The notes below the pieces were generated by a model. It was given only the letters and a program-made list of their open reading frames with translations, ran no database searches and was not told the DNA's origin. 18,264 bases of DNA from JBGPML01 sp041486955 (lineage in GTDB: Bacteria; Patescibacteriota; UBA1384; 2-12-FULL-50-11; DASWYB01): positions 1 through 18,264 of the forward strand of contig JBGPML010000011.1 in the NCBI GenBank assembly GCA_041486955.1, read 5' to 3'. The position numbers and the translations under genes were made by a program. Positions 1-7,460 of the stretch are shown one piece after another; the stretch's first letter is position 1, and the number at the start of each line of letters is the position of its first letter.

Positions 1-1899
1 ATTGAGGGAGAAATTCCAGCCCAAGAATTAACCACGTTTGGGCTGACTAGTTTTCGTAATCGCCGAACAAAGTTTGGTATTAAGGCTAATGATCGTCGAC
101 TCCATTTTTACGCTATCGGAAAAACCGGAACCGGAAAATCAACCTTAATCGAGAATATGATCTACGACGATATTAAAGAGGGCCGAGGGGTAGCGGTGGT
201 TGATCCACATGGCGAATTAATTGAGCATATCTTAAATTTCATTCCTGAGGAGCGAATGAAAGACGTTGTCTATTTTAATCCAGATGACCGTGAAAATCCG
301 CTCGCCTTTAATCTTTTGGAAAGTGTGTCTGATGATATGCGGAGTGTGGTGGCTTCTGGATTAATGAGTATTTTCACTAAGTTGTGGGCTAACGTCTGGA
401 GCGCACGAATGGAATACATTTTGCGCAATGCGATTTTGGCGGCTTTGGAATTGCCCGATTCAACCCTACTTTCAATCATGCGACTCTTAAATGACACCAC
501 CTATCGAAAATTTGCCTATCAACATATTACCGATCCAGTGATCAAGGACTTCTTTATTAATGAGTATGATAAATATGATGCCAAATTCCGCCAGGAAGCC
601 ATCGCACCAATTCAGAATAAAGTGGGGCAATTCTTATCTTCATCAACAATTCGAAATATTGTCGGCCAACCAAAATCGACCTTTAATCTTTCGGACATCA
701 TGAACTCGGGAAAAATCTTCTTAGTCAACCTATCTATCGGCCGAATTGGTGAAGATAACTCCAAGCTCTTGGGATCGATGATGATTACTAAAATTCAGCT
801 GGCCGCCATGGGACGAGCGAAAATCGCAGCCGATGAGCGGAAAGATTTTTACCTCTATGTGGATGAGTTTCAAAACTTTGCCACAGATTCATTCGCCACT
901 ATTTTGTCCGAAGCGCGTAAATATAAACTTAATCTTGTCCTGATTAATCAATATATTGCCCAGATTCCCGAGTTGGTAGCAGATGCAATATTCGGTAACG
1001 TTGGAACCATGGTATCCTTCCGAGTGGGTGCGACTGATGCTGATAAATTAGTGAAGGAATATGAGCCAGTCTTTGATGCCAACGACATGATTAACCTGCC
1101 TAATTACCAGATTTACGTCAAAATGGCCATCGATGGGGTAACGTCCCAGGCCTTCTCTGCCCACACTCTTCCACCGAAAGGACTCGAAAACGAACTAGCT
1201 GAACGTATTATAGAAGAGTCCCGTGCCCGATACAGTCGAGACCGAGCAACCGTAGAAGAAGAGATAAATGCGCTGGCTCAAGCTGATTTACGCTTACCGG
1301 AAGAAAAAAGCTATGACGCGATGCGACAGGTTCCGTATGTGTTAGACAACACGCTCTATAAAGAATTCTCGGCTCGCGGTGGACAACGCTGGTACTTTGG
1401 TCAACCAGAAGATATTCTCACTGATGAAGAAAAAGCTACCGTCCAAACGCACTCAAAAGGTCCGTCCATAATGACTCCAACAGAACCTCCGAAAAAGGCA
1501 ATTATTACTGACGAAAAAAAGGAAATGCTACCAACTCCTAAACCAGCTGAGACTTCGATAATTAGCACTGAAAATAAATCAAAAGAGGGTTCGAGTAAGC
1601 CAGTCTTCCTACCAACTCAGAAGCCAAAAGAGTCACCACAACCCAAACGGGAACCTGAAAATAGGGGAGAGCGAACAGGGGAGTCACGTTCAAATGAAGG
1701 AAAGAAAGTCAACGAGGATGTGACTCAGAAACCTGTTCAATCAGTTGTACCAAAACCAGCTCCATCGGAAAATGGAGTAGGGGAGACCGTAGTCAAAACA
1801 GAAGAGAAACAGGTATCGGCACCAGTACGAGAGCCACAGTCTGTAGCACCCAACAGGGGACATCAGCATGATGATTGGCTCCCAATGCAGGAGTTGTAG
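1..1899 (+). CDS. TraG/VirD4-like conjugation-type ATPase (5' partial)
   Basis: The frame is open from base 1, so the true start lies outside the window and 632 residues are visible. A Walker A motif, GKTGTGKST, is encoded at 118-144, followed by VVDPHGE. A Walker B-like segment, LYVDEFQNF, begins near 850 with its Asp codon at 862. This arrangement is that of VirD4/TraG/TraD coupling-protein ATPases with a TraM-recognition-like region. Family members are hexameric inner-membrane motors that feed DNA or protein into type IV secretion or type IV pilus-like machines. No membrane segment is visible in this part; any would be in the missing N-terminus. From about 1470 to 1860 the protein becomes a low-complexity tail rich in Pro, Lys, Glu and Ser, probably disordered. 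No other secretion genes are present here, so the substrate is unknown. The fold assignment is firm and the role is inferred. Confidence 0.85.
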   Translation: MEGEIPAQELTTFGLTSFRNRRTKFGIKANDRRLHFYAIGKTGTGKSTLIENMIYDDIKEGRGVAVVDPHGELIEHILNFIPEERMKDVVYFNPDDRENPLAFNLLESVSDDMRSVVASGLMSIFTKLWANVWSARMEYILRNAILAALELPDSTLLSIMRLLNDTTYRKFAYQHITDPVIKDFFINEYDKYDAKFRQEAIAPIQNKVGQFLSSSTIRNIVGQPKSTFNLSDIMNSGKIFLVNLSIGRIGEDNSKLLGSMMITKIQLAAMGRAKIAADERKDFYLYVDEFQNFATDSFATILSEARKYKLNLVLINQYIAQIPELVADAIFGNVGTMVSFRVGATDADKLVKEYEPVFDANDMINLPNYQIYVKMAIDGVTSQAFSAHTLPPKGLENELAERIIEESRARYSRDRATVEEEINALAQADLRLPEEKSYDAMRQVPYVLDNTLYKEFSARGGQRWYFGQPEDILTDEEKATVQTHSKGPSIMTPTEPPKKAIITDEKKEMLPTPKPAETSIISTENKSKEGSSKPVFLPTQKPKESPQPKREPENRGERTGESRSNEGKKVNEDVTQKPVQSVVPKPAPSENGVGETVVKTEEKQVSAPVREPQSVAPNRGHQHDDWLPMQEL

Positions 1900-1921
1900 G
1901 GCCTCTTCGGCTTGAGTTATT

Positions 1922-2005
1922 ACGTCGTCAATCCTTCCGATGCTCCCTCGACGTACGTTCGTGTACGTCTCAGTTCGCTACTCAGGATTTCCTCGTACTA
2001 ATCAC
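1922..2005 (+). repeat. Structured dispersed repeat, copy A
   Basis: Starting 22 bases after the ATPase stop, this stretch aligns almost end to end with the reverse complement of 17961-18041. Shared blocks are CGTCGTCAA, CCTTCCGA, ACGTAC, GTACGT, CTCAG and TTTCCTCG, in the same order and spacing. At its centre is the hairpin GACGTAC (1950-1956), loop GTTCGT, GTACGTC (1963-1969). The other copy has AACGTAC paired with GTACGTT, so the closing pair changes from G-C to A-T with pairing kept. That suggests a selected RNA or cruciform structure. Both copies lie just downstream of a protein gene in the sense orientation. No T-tract follows the hairpin, so it is not an obvious terminator. Confidence 0.65.
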
Positions 2006-2085
2006 AAGCGGAAGCGGCCTAATGTGGCAATATATCTGAAGATATTTGCAAGGGATACAGTCGTTATTTCCTACTTTCGAATTAT

Positions 2086-2269
2086 CATTGTGCGACGCCT
2101 CATTTTGCTAAAAAACACGATTTTATTGATTACATGCGAAATATTTCTTAGATTTACAGAAAGGGGAAAGGGGACAAAAAATTGAAAAATTTTCAAATTT
2201 AACCGATTTGAACCATAAACCCAAATTTCACCTGTAAAAGTCTTTTTCTGACTATTGCGTCGCAAAATA
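2086..2269. repeat. MITE-like unit 1 with inverted ends
   Basis: The left end is CATTGTGCGACGC (2086-2098). The right end, at 2257-2269, begins GCGTCGCA and is an imperfect inverted copy. The interior is AT-rich and has no convincing gene. This unit directly abuts a second one with the same end motif. No target-site duplication is clear. Confidence 0.4.
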
Positions 2270-2271
2270 AA

Positions 2272-2526
2272 CATTGTACGACGCTTGGTCTGGCTGACCC
2301 CAATCTTAAATAAGTGTTACTCTTGACAATTTTTACCCCTCCCCCGCTCTCCCGAGCTGGAGGTGTGTCATATACACAGTCATTCTGGACCAAAAAAGAG
2401 GCCAGAATCGAATCTAGAGCTTGCTCATAGCGGATGAAGGCAGTGGTTGAAGAAGTATGACCGCTTGGTAATGTTGTTCTCTATAAATTGACAGTCCCCT
2501 GTTTAGGCTGGATAGCGTCGCACAAT
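2272..2526. repeat. MITE-like unit 2 with inverted ends
   Basis: The left end, CATTGTACGACGC (2272-2284), and the right end, GCGTCGCACAATG (2514-2526), are inverted copies with one mismatch. The right end is a perfect inverted copy of the left end of unit 1 (2086-2098), so the whole 441 bp could also be one element with 13-bp perfect ends. The interior has short hairpins, such as TGTGT-CATAT-ACACA near 2365, but no supported gene. The region 2006-2560 is otherwise gene-free. Confidence 0.4.
2488..2516 (+). promoter_or_regulatory. Candidate distal promoter of the SpoU methyltransferase gene
   Basis: A perfect -35 TTGACA (2488-2493) is followed after 17 bp by the weak -10 GATAGC (2511-2516). 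The -10 overlaps the start of the inverted-end motif GCGTCGCACAATG. It would give a leader of roughly 40 nt. Confidence 0.35.
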
Positions 2527-2545
2527 GTAAAAACGTCAATCTATG

Positions 2546-2560
2546 TGTTAAAATTTATTT
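2546..2560 (+). promoter_or_regulatory. Candidate leaderless-type -10 before the SpoU methyltransferase
   Basis: TTAAAAT (2548-2554), preceded by TG, ends six bases before the ATG at 2561. Transcription would therefore begin at or next to the start codon. No Shine-Dalgarno sequence is present. The -35 is poor. Confidence 0.4.
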
Positions 2561-3022
2561 ATGGAAAAACGCGGTTACTTCGGTATCGGAATGTTCGAGC
2601 CTAAATATGAAGAGAATCTAGGTGGACTATTTCGATCCGCTCATTTTTTAGGAGCGAATTTTATTTTTACCATTGGTGCCCGCTATGAGTATCAGCATGC
2701 CGATACCAGTCGAGCCGAACGGCACATCCCGTATTATGCGTATAAAGACATTTATGACTTCAAAGACCATCTCCCTGAAGATATAAAACTTATTGCAGTT
2801 GATATTGTTGATGAGGCGGAACAACTTGAAACTTTCATCCATCCCGAACGGGCAATTTATATTTTAGGCGGCGAAGATCGTACACTTCGTGATAATGTAT
2901 TGCGTCACTGCGATGCGATTGTAAAATTCACATCCAAACATTCGTTAAATGTGGCAGTGGCTGGTGCCATTGTTATGTATGATCGTCATCTCAAGCAAAT
3001 CATCAAAAAAACATCACAATAA
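2561..3022 (+). CDS. SpoU/TrmH-family RNA methyltransferase
   Basis: This 153-aa protein is a single SPOUT domain, the usual size for minimal TrmL/SpoU-type 2'-O-ribose methyltransferases that use SAM. Motif 1 is NLGGLFRSAHFLGA (residues about 19-32), with the conserved Asn and Arg. Motif 2 is ILGGEDRTL (about 101-109). Motif 3 is SLNVAVAGAIVMYD (about 128-141), part of the trefoil knot that binds SAM. Motif 2 departs from the common GxExxGL form, having Asp-Arg-Thr-Leu after the Glu. The target, tRNA or rRNA, cannot be told from sequence. There is no N-terminal RNA-binding extension. The ATG at 2561 has no Shine-Dalgarno and sits just after a good -10, suggesting a leaderless mRNA. The gene converges on secF across about 115 bp. 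Confidence 0.85.
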   Translation: MEKRGYFGIGMFEPKYEENLGGLFRSAHFLGANFIFTIGARYEYQHADTSRAERHIPYYAYKDIYDFKDHLPEDIKLIAVDIVDEAEQLETFIHPERAIYILGGEDRTLRDNVLRHCDAIVKFTSKHSLNVAVAGAIVMYDRHLKQIIKKTSQ

Positions 3023-3108
3023 CAGGTTGAGAGACGCTAGAAGGACTTTTTAAGCCACTTTTATTTTGTGTGTGATATTTAAATCGTCTAAGTCAAATAT
3101 TAAGCATT

Positions 3109-3180
3109 GTCTTTGCGAGCGAAGCGCGGCAATCCTCTTAATGACTAGATTGCTTCGTCATTTTCATTCCTCGCAATGAC
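3109..3180. repeat. Palindromic repeat of the 'GTCATTGCGAGGA' type, overlapping the 3' end of secF
   Basis: Ends are GTCTTTGCGAGC at 3109-3120 and CTCGCAATGAC at 3170-3180, with inner arms GGCAATC and GATTGCTTCGTC. It is thus a long imperfect palindrome. Similar palindromes are scattered in many bacterial genomes; that resemblance is from memory. The last codons of secF lie inside it. It may also separate the two convergent transcripts. Confidence 0.7.
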
Positions 3181-4118
3181 GGGAACTTAAGTCTTTTTGG
3201 CTTCCGTGCAGTCTGCCACCATTCCAACAAAGGTGTCGCAACAAAAATCGATGAATAAGTCCCCATGGCAATGCCAACGAGGAGAGTGATCGCGAATGGT
3301 CGGATATGTGTTCCTCCCAATAATGCTAAAGCCAAAAGCACGAGTAATACGGTAAGCGACGTATTCAGTGATCGACTAATAGTTTGTGTCACGCTGATAT
3401 TGGCAACATCTGTAAAACTGTCCGAAGGATATCGCTTCAGATTCTCACGTAATCGGTCAAACACGACAATCGTGTCATGAACGGAGAATCCCATAACCGT
3501 TAATACGGCTGTTACAAATTCTGTTGTGACCTCCCACCCTAGAAAGTGTCCCATCAGAGAGTAAAAGCCAAGGATAAAAAAGACATCGTGCAAGAGAGCC
3601 ACTACCGCAATAATGCCGAATTGCCAGGAAGATGCCGGTTTAGGTACGCCGCGGAATGATAAGGCAATATATCCGATAATTGCAATAGAGGCCACCACGA
3701 TTGCCAGGAGAGCCTTTCGGGTAACGTCTGACCCAACCTGAGGATCGATCGATTCAAAACTCAATTCCTGAATTGGTGGTGTATGTTCGTTTAGGCGTCG
3801 CACAATGTCGCGATGCTTTCCCTCAGCCATACTCGGTGACTTAACAAAATAGTGGATTTCTTTATCCGCATTCAGGCTCGCGTCATTTTGCACAATCGCT
3901 ACGCCTACATCTTTATATATTTGTGCAATAGCTTCTTTTCCAGATGACTCGGCAGTCTGACTGTTTTCACTTAACTTAACGCTGTATTCACTTAGGCTGC
4001 CGCCTTTAAACTCAATCCCCAAGTGGAGTTTCCATACTATCAAACTGATAATGCCCGGCACTAACAGAATCGCCGAAACCAGAAACCAAATTTTCTTTCG
4101 CTCCATTAACTTTACCAT
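3138..4118 (-). CDS. secF: Protein translocase subunit SecF
   Basis: This 326-aa inner-membrane protein works with SecD in the SecDF complex, which uses ion flux to help pull preproteins through SecYEG. Residues about 9-29 form TM1, followed by GIEFKGGS, the SecF family motif at the start of the periplasmic domain. Five further hydrophobic segments follow from about residue 133. The transport motif GFSVHDTIVVFDRLRENL lies in the fourth TM region, with the conserved Asp residues. The ATG at 4118 overlaps the end of secD by 7 nt, implying translational coupling; a second Met five codons in is possible. The last 14 or so residues (PSLRGMKMTKQSSH) are encoded by a palindromic repeat, so the native C-terminus has probably been replaced. 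Confidence 0.95.
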   Translation of the reverse strand: MVKLMERKKIWFLVSAILLVPGIISLIVWKLHLGIEFKGGSLSEYSVKLSENSQTAESSGKEAIAQIYKDVGVAIVQNDASLNADKEIHYFVKSPSMAEGKHRDIVRRLNEHTPPIQELSFESIDPQVGSDVTRKALLAIVVASIAIIGYIALSFRGVPKPASSWQFGIIAVVALLHDVFFILGFYSLMGHFLGWEVTTEFVTAVLTVMGFSVHDTIVVFDRLRENLKRYPSDSFTDVANISVTQTISRSLNTSLTVLLVLLALALLGGTHIRPFAITLLVGIAMGTYSSIFVATPLLEWWQTARKPKRLKFPSLRGMKMTKQSSH

Positions 4119-5443
4119 CGACTGCTCCGTCCGAGTTGTAATTTTTCAGGACGTGGCTCCCCTACCTTTTTTTCAGCGGCTTCATCCCCCGCTCCAGGCA
4201 GGAGTCGCGTCCCCATAATTAGATATAGAAGCGAACGAGATACGGTCACGGCCGTAAAGAGTGACACCAGAATGCCGATCATTAAGGTCAGAGAAAATCC
4301 CTTAATTAAGCTTGATGAGGCAAAATTATACAGAATAAGTGCAGTAATAATCGACGACACATTTGAGTCTCGAATACTCGACCAGGCGCGTTCGAAGCCA
4401 TCATGAATCGCCCGCCGGAGCGATTTACCCGCATGTTGTTCCTCTTTAAAACGTTCAAAAATAAGTATATTCGCATCCACCGCCATCCCGATTGATAAAA
4501 TAAAACCTGTTATCCCGGCTAGGGTCAGTGTTACTGGTAGAATCTTAAATATTGCCAGGCTGATAGCCGTGTAAAGCAATAGGGCTATAACTGCCACGAC
4601 TCCCAAAATCCGATAGTACAGAATCATAAATATCGCCACGAGTAATAGCCCAATCAATCCGGCGACAAGACTTCGTTCGATAGATTCTTGCCCAAGTGTT
4701 GCACCAATCGTCCGTTGTTCTACCAACTTGAGTGGGACGGGTAGTGCTCCAGCGTTCAACAGACGTACAGTGTCTTGAGCTTCTTTTATTGTAAATTGCC
4801 CACTAATCTGAGCCTGTCCTCCTGAGATTTGCTCTTGAACCGTAGCAATTTGTAATGACGAATCATCAAGATAAATTGCCAGGGACTGTCCCACCAGTTC
4901 TTTGGTTAAATCCGAGAATTTCTTGGTACCATCTCCGGTGAAATTCAGATTAATCTGCGGCGCGTGAGTGGTTGGATTTTGTACCACTGAAACGCCATTC
5001 GGCTTCAAATCGGCCCCAGTCAAGTTGGTTTCCGCGAACGTGCCTGTAGTGGGATCGAGTTTACGGAAAGTTAATTTTGCGGTTTTACCGATTGAATCAA
5101 CGGCTGATTGAACATCTTTTTGGCCTGGCAGCTCGACGATGAGTGCCGCATCATTACCGACTTTGCTAATTTGCACGACAGGTTCAGCTATCCCCAATGG
5201 GTTAATGCGATTCTCAATAACGTTTTTTACACCCTTAATCGCTTCCGGACGGCTCTTATCATCAACTCTACCTAAATCAAGAGTGTATTTTAAATGGATT
5301 CCCCCTTGGAGATCGAGCCCTTGGCTAAAGTTGTAGTGCTTGGCAAAATTATAAAATTGGAGACGACCATTCGGTCGAACCACTGCCACGGCCAGCATGA
5401 TAAGAATAATAATGAATACGAGTGTCGACCAAGGCCGTCTCAT
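4112..5443 (-). CDS. secD: Protein translocase subunit SecD
   Basis: Partner of SecF. From the ATG at 5443 it has 443 residues, short compared with E. coli SecD but usual for bacteria with a reduced periplasmic domain. Seen in order are an N-terminal TM (about 6-25), the SecD motif GLDLQGGIHLKY (about 43-54), a periplasmic domain to about residue 255, then five TM segments. The last part contains SIGMAVDANILIFERFKEE, the conserved TM4 motif with the functional Asp. An in-frame TTG at 5458 would add five residues; I prefer ATG because neither site has a Shine-Dalgarno. It lies about 90 bp downstream of the guanylyltransferase gene on the same strand and overlaps secF, so manC-secD-secF may share a transcript. 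Confidence 0.94.
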   Translation of the reverse strand: MRRPWSTLVFIIILIMLAVAVVRPNGRLQFYNFAKHYNFSQGLDLQGGIHLKYTLDLGRVDDKSRPEAIKGVKNVIENRINPLGIAEPVVQISKVGNDAALIVELPGQKDVQSAVDSIGKTAKLTFRKLDPTTGTFAETNLTGADLKPNGVSVVQNPTTHAPQINLNFTGDGTKKFSDLTKELVGQSLAIYLDDSSLQIATVQEQISGGQAQISGQFTIKEAQDTVRLLNAGALPVPLKLVEQRTIGATLGQESIERSLVAGLIGLLLVAIFMILYYRILGVVAVIALLLYTAISLAIFKILPVTLTLAGITGFILSIGMAVDANILIFERFKEEQHAGKSLRRAIHDGFERAWSSIRDSNVSSIITALILYNFASSSLIKGFSLTLMIGILVSLFTAVTVSRSLLYLIMGTRLLPGAGDEAAEKKVGEPRPEKLQLGRSSRW

Positions 5444-5463
5444 AATGACGAAATCCAAATGAT

Positions 5464-5531
5464 AAATGTCGAATATGAGGAGGCACTGGAATAATTATTA
5501 ATCGTCATCTGGCATTCAGAATTCGACATTT
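5464..5531. repeat. Perfect 11-bp inverted repeat between the guanylyltransferase gene and secD
   Basis: AAATGTCGAAT (5464-5474) and ATTCGACATTT (5521-5531) are exact inverted copies separated by 46 bp. The word ATGTCGAAT recurs at 6769-6777 in the next gene-free stretch. The right arm ends exactly at the last base of the guanylyltransferase gene. Function is unknown. Confidence 0.4.
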
Positions 5532-6617
5532 TTAGAGGTATGTCTCTCGCCCTTGTTCAGTTAACTGTTCGAGAATTTTTTTAATATCTTGAGCTTTATC
5601 TTTATGACAAATTAACATAACGTCGGGGGTGTCGACGACAATCACGTCTTTAAGTCCGGCGGTAGCAATTAATTTATTATGACCGAGAATTAATACATTC
5701 TCTGTATCAACTCCAATGTGATCGCCCTTAATAATGCTATCAACTCCCGACTCTATTTTAAGAATTTCATGGAGGGATGCCCAACTTCCCACATCACTCC
5801 ATCCTAAATCAGCCGGAATGACCAATAAGTGTGGATATTGCTCCATCACTGATAAGTCGATTGGGGTTGGATGAATTGTTTCGTAAATCGCGAGCTTCTC
5901 TTCTTTAGGTTTGGCACTGATGTAACGATCGATTTTTTCTACGGTGTCAGGAGTGTATTTTTGCAATGCTTGCAGCATAGTTTCTACATGCCAAACAAAA
6001 TAACCAGCGTTCCAAAAATAATTGCCTGTTTTTAAGTAACGTTTGGCCGTCGCACTATCCGGTTTCTCCACGAATCGCTCTGCTTTGAAAGCCGGATAAG
6101 TCAAATCAGCAATGTCGTCTCGCATGGTCCCCCGTTGAATATAACCAAGCCCGGTATTGGGGTGTGTCGGTTGGATTCCGATTGTCACTATCGCCTCTCG
6201 GTCTTGGTTGACACAGGTATAGGCATCGGTCAAGGCGGCGATAAACCGTTCGGGATGAGTTACCACGTGGTCAGACGGCAACGTTGCGATGATGGCATCA
6301 GGGTCGTGTTTGGAAATTAACGCTGCTGCTAATGCAGTCGCGGCGGTCGTGTTCCGGCCTAACGGCTCGATCAAAATATTTTCAGGTGGTAATTCATCGA
6401 GCTGACGTTTCGTTTCCGCTTTAAATGGTTCGGTTGTTAACACAAAGATTCGCGAACGGTCCACGGCTTTCGCAACTCGGTCAAACGTATTTTGCAAAAG
6501 AGATCGTTTACCGGTCAAAATATGAAACTGTTTTGGCATTTGCTGACGACTCATCGGCCACAAACGTGTTCCAGATCCACCGGCAAAAATGACAATATAG
6601 AAATTTTTATGCGTCAT
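5532..6617 (-). CDS. manC: Mannose-1-phosphate guanylyltransferase
   Basis: It makes GDP-mannose from mannose-1-phosphate and GTP for surface polysaccharide or glycan synthesis, in the cytoplasm. The 361-aa length matches the single-domain form; the isomerase half of bifunctional ManC/AlgA proteins is absent. The nucleotide-binding signature FAGGSGTRLWPMSR is at residues 11-24, with the Lys of PKQF at 29. Further family motifs are EPLGRNTTAATALAAA (about 84-99), LPSDH, GLGYIQRG, VEKPD and GNYFWNAGYFVW in the middle, and DLGWSDVGSWASLHE near 270-284. The ATG at 6617 has no clear Shine-Dalgarno. A strong promoter lies about 180 bp upstream, leaving a long leader. Confidence 0.93.
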   Translation of the reverse strand: MTHKNFYIVIFAGGSGTRLWPMSRQQMPKQFHILTGKRSLLQNTFDRVAKAVDRSRIFVLTTEPFKAETKRQLDELPPENILIEPLGRNTTAATALAAALISKHDPDAIIATLPSDHVVTHPERFIAALTDAYTCVNQDREAIVTIGIQPTHPNTGLGYIQRGTMRDDIADLTYPAFKAERFVEKPDSATAKRYLKTGNYFWNAGYFVWHVETMLQALQKYTPDTVEKIDRYISAKPKEEKLAIYETIHPTPIDLSVMEQYPHLLVIPADLGWSDVGSWASLHEILKIESGVDSIIKGDHIGVDTENVLILGHNKLIATAGLKDVIVVDTPDVMLICHKDKAQDIKKILEQLTEQGRETYL

Positions 6618-6794
6618 AATTTTGAACTCGTTTGATATCTCGCTTATGGGAATCTTCGGGAGAGAATTGAGGTGAAAGACATGAAGGGTGAGGAAAGATA
6701 GTCACACTATATTGACGAGCCATGAATGGCTTGTAACCCAATTGTCCCCCAGAAGGCCATATCTGGAGATGTCGAATGAGTTCAATATGAGGTA

Positions 6795-6823
6795 ATAATA
6801 CCAAAATCAGGTCAAAGTATCAA
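6795..6823 (-). promoter_or_regulatory. Promoter of the manC-secDF group
   Basis: The -35 TTGATA (6818-6823) and -10 TATTAT (6795-6800) are separated by exactly 17 bp, with TGG before the -10. Transcription should start near 6788. That leaves a leader of about 170 nt containing a 6-bp hairpin (AGCCAT/ATGGCT near 6719-6732) and no recognised riboswitch. The 223 bp between 6618 and 6840 hold nothing else I can support. Confidence 0.65.
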
Positions 6824-6840
6824 TTCCCACGTGGAGTGAT

Positions 6841-7422
6841 TTATTTTGGCTGAAATTCTGGAAATCGTTCGAGAATTATTCGTTTAACGATTTCGATTGC
6901 CTGTTCAGGATGGTGTTCAATGTTTTCAACGAGATAATCATATTCTTTACGAGCGATTTTTTCTTCTTCGTAGGCTTCCTTCATACGAAGATCGACTTCA
7001 TTCTTGTTCTGTTCTCGATGACGAATCCGTTCATAGCGCAGTTTTTCATTGGTGAAAAGAAAAATAAGCATGGTATTCGGATATTCCCGTGCAACAGCTT
7101 TGCCTCCCTCGACGGTTAACTCAATGATCGAAGGATGATTGGCTTTCAGCTCGTGATCTAAATCGGCGCGAAGCAATCCATAACGATTGCCCCCTTTTTC
7201 AACCGATTCAATGAACTCTCCTCGGGCTTCATGGCGCAAAAATGTCGCTTCTGTATCAAATATCCTGCGGCTTAAGGCAGGATCGTCACGACGCATCACA
7301 CGAGTGGTGTGAGTGGGTACCCAGCTCAGGTTCATCTCATGGACCAGGGCATGTAAAAGCGTTCCCTTGCCACTGCCAATAGCGCCGGAAATTACAATAA
7401 TAGGCGGATGATCGCGCTCCAT
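6841..7422 (-). CDS. gmk: Guanylate kinase
   Basis: This 193-aa P-loop kinase converts GMP and ATP to GDP and ADP. The P-loop GAIGSGKGT is at residues 13-21. The GMP-binding region THTTRVMRRDDP is at about 37-48, corresponding to the usual TTRxxRxGE but without the canonical Pro-Gly-Glu. FIESVEKGGNRYGL (about 70-83) matches the conserved FlE...YGT segment. The lid arginines are in ERIRHREQNK, and the C-terminal EYDYLVEN is typical. Length is normal. The departures in the GMP-binding loop leave room for a related nucleoside monophosphate kinase. The ATG at 7422 sits directly after a promoter, so the message is probably leaderless. Confidence 0.85.
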   Translation of the reverse strand: MERDHPPIIVISGAIGSGKGTLLHALVHEMNLSWVPTHTTRVMRRDDPALSRRIFDTEATFLRHEARGEFIESVEKGGNRYGLLRADLDHELKANHPSIIELTVEGGKAVAREYPNTMLIFLFTNEKLRYERIRHREQNKNEVDLRMKEAYEEEKIARKEYDYLVENIEHHPEQAIEIVKRIILERFPEFQPK

Positions 7423-7428
7423 GACTCA

Positions 7429-7456
7429 AGTATACGAGACTGAGAACTTATTTCAA
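7429..7456 (-). promoter_or_regulatory. Leaderless promoter of gmk
   Basis: TTGAAA (7451-7456), a 16-bp spacer and TATACT (7429-7434). Transcription is predicted within a base or two of the ATG at 7422. No Shine-Dalgarno is present. Confidence 0.6.
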
Positions 7457-7460
7457 AGTC

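Noticed and set aside
1940..2393. Three short frames (64-81 codons) in the gene-free region after the first gene
   Set aside because: They cross inverted-repeat ends and low-complexity sequence, lack ribosome sites, and their composition is not protein-like.
6607..6804. 65-codon minus-strand frame before the guanylyltransferase gene
   Set aside because: TTG start lying upstream of the predicted transcript start, and no protein-like features. It is kept only as a leader remark.
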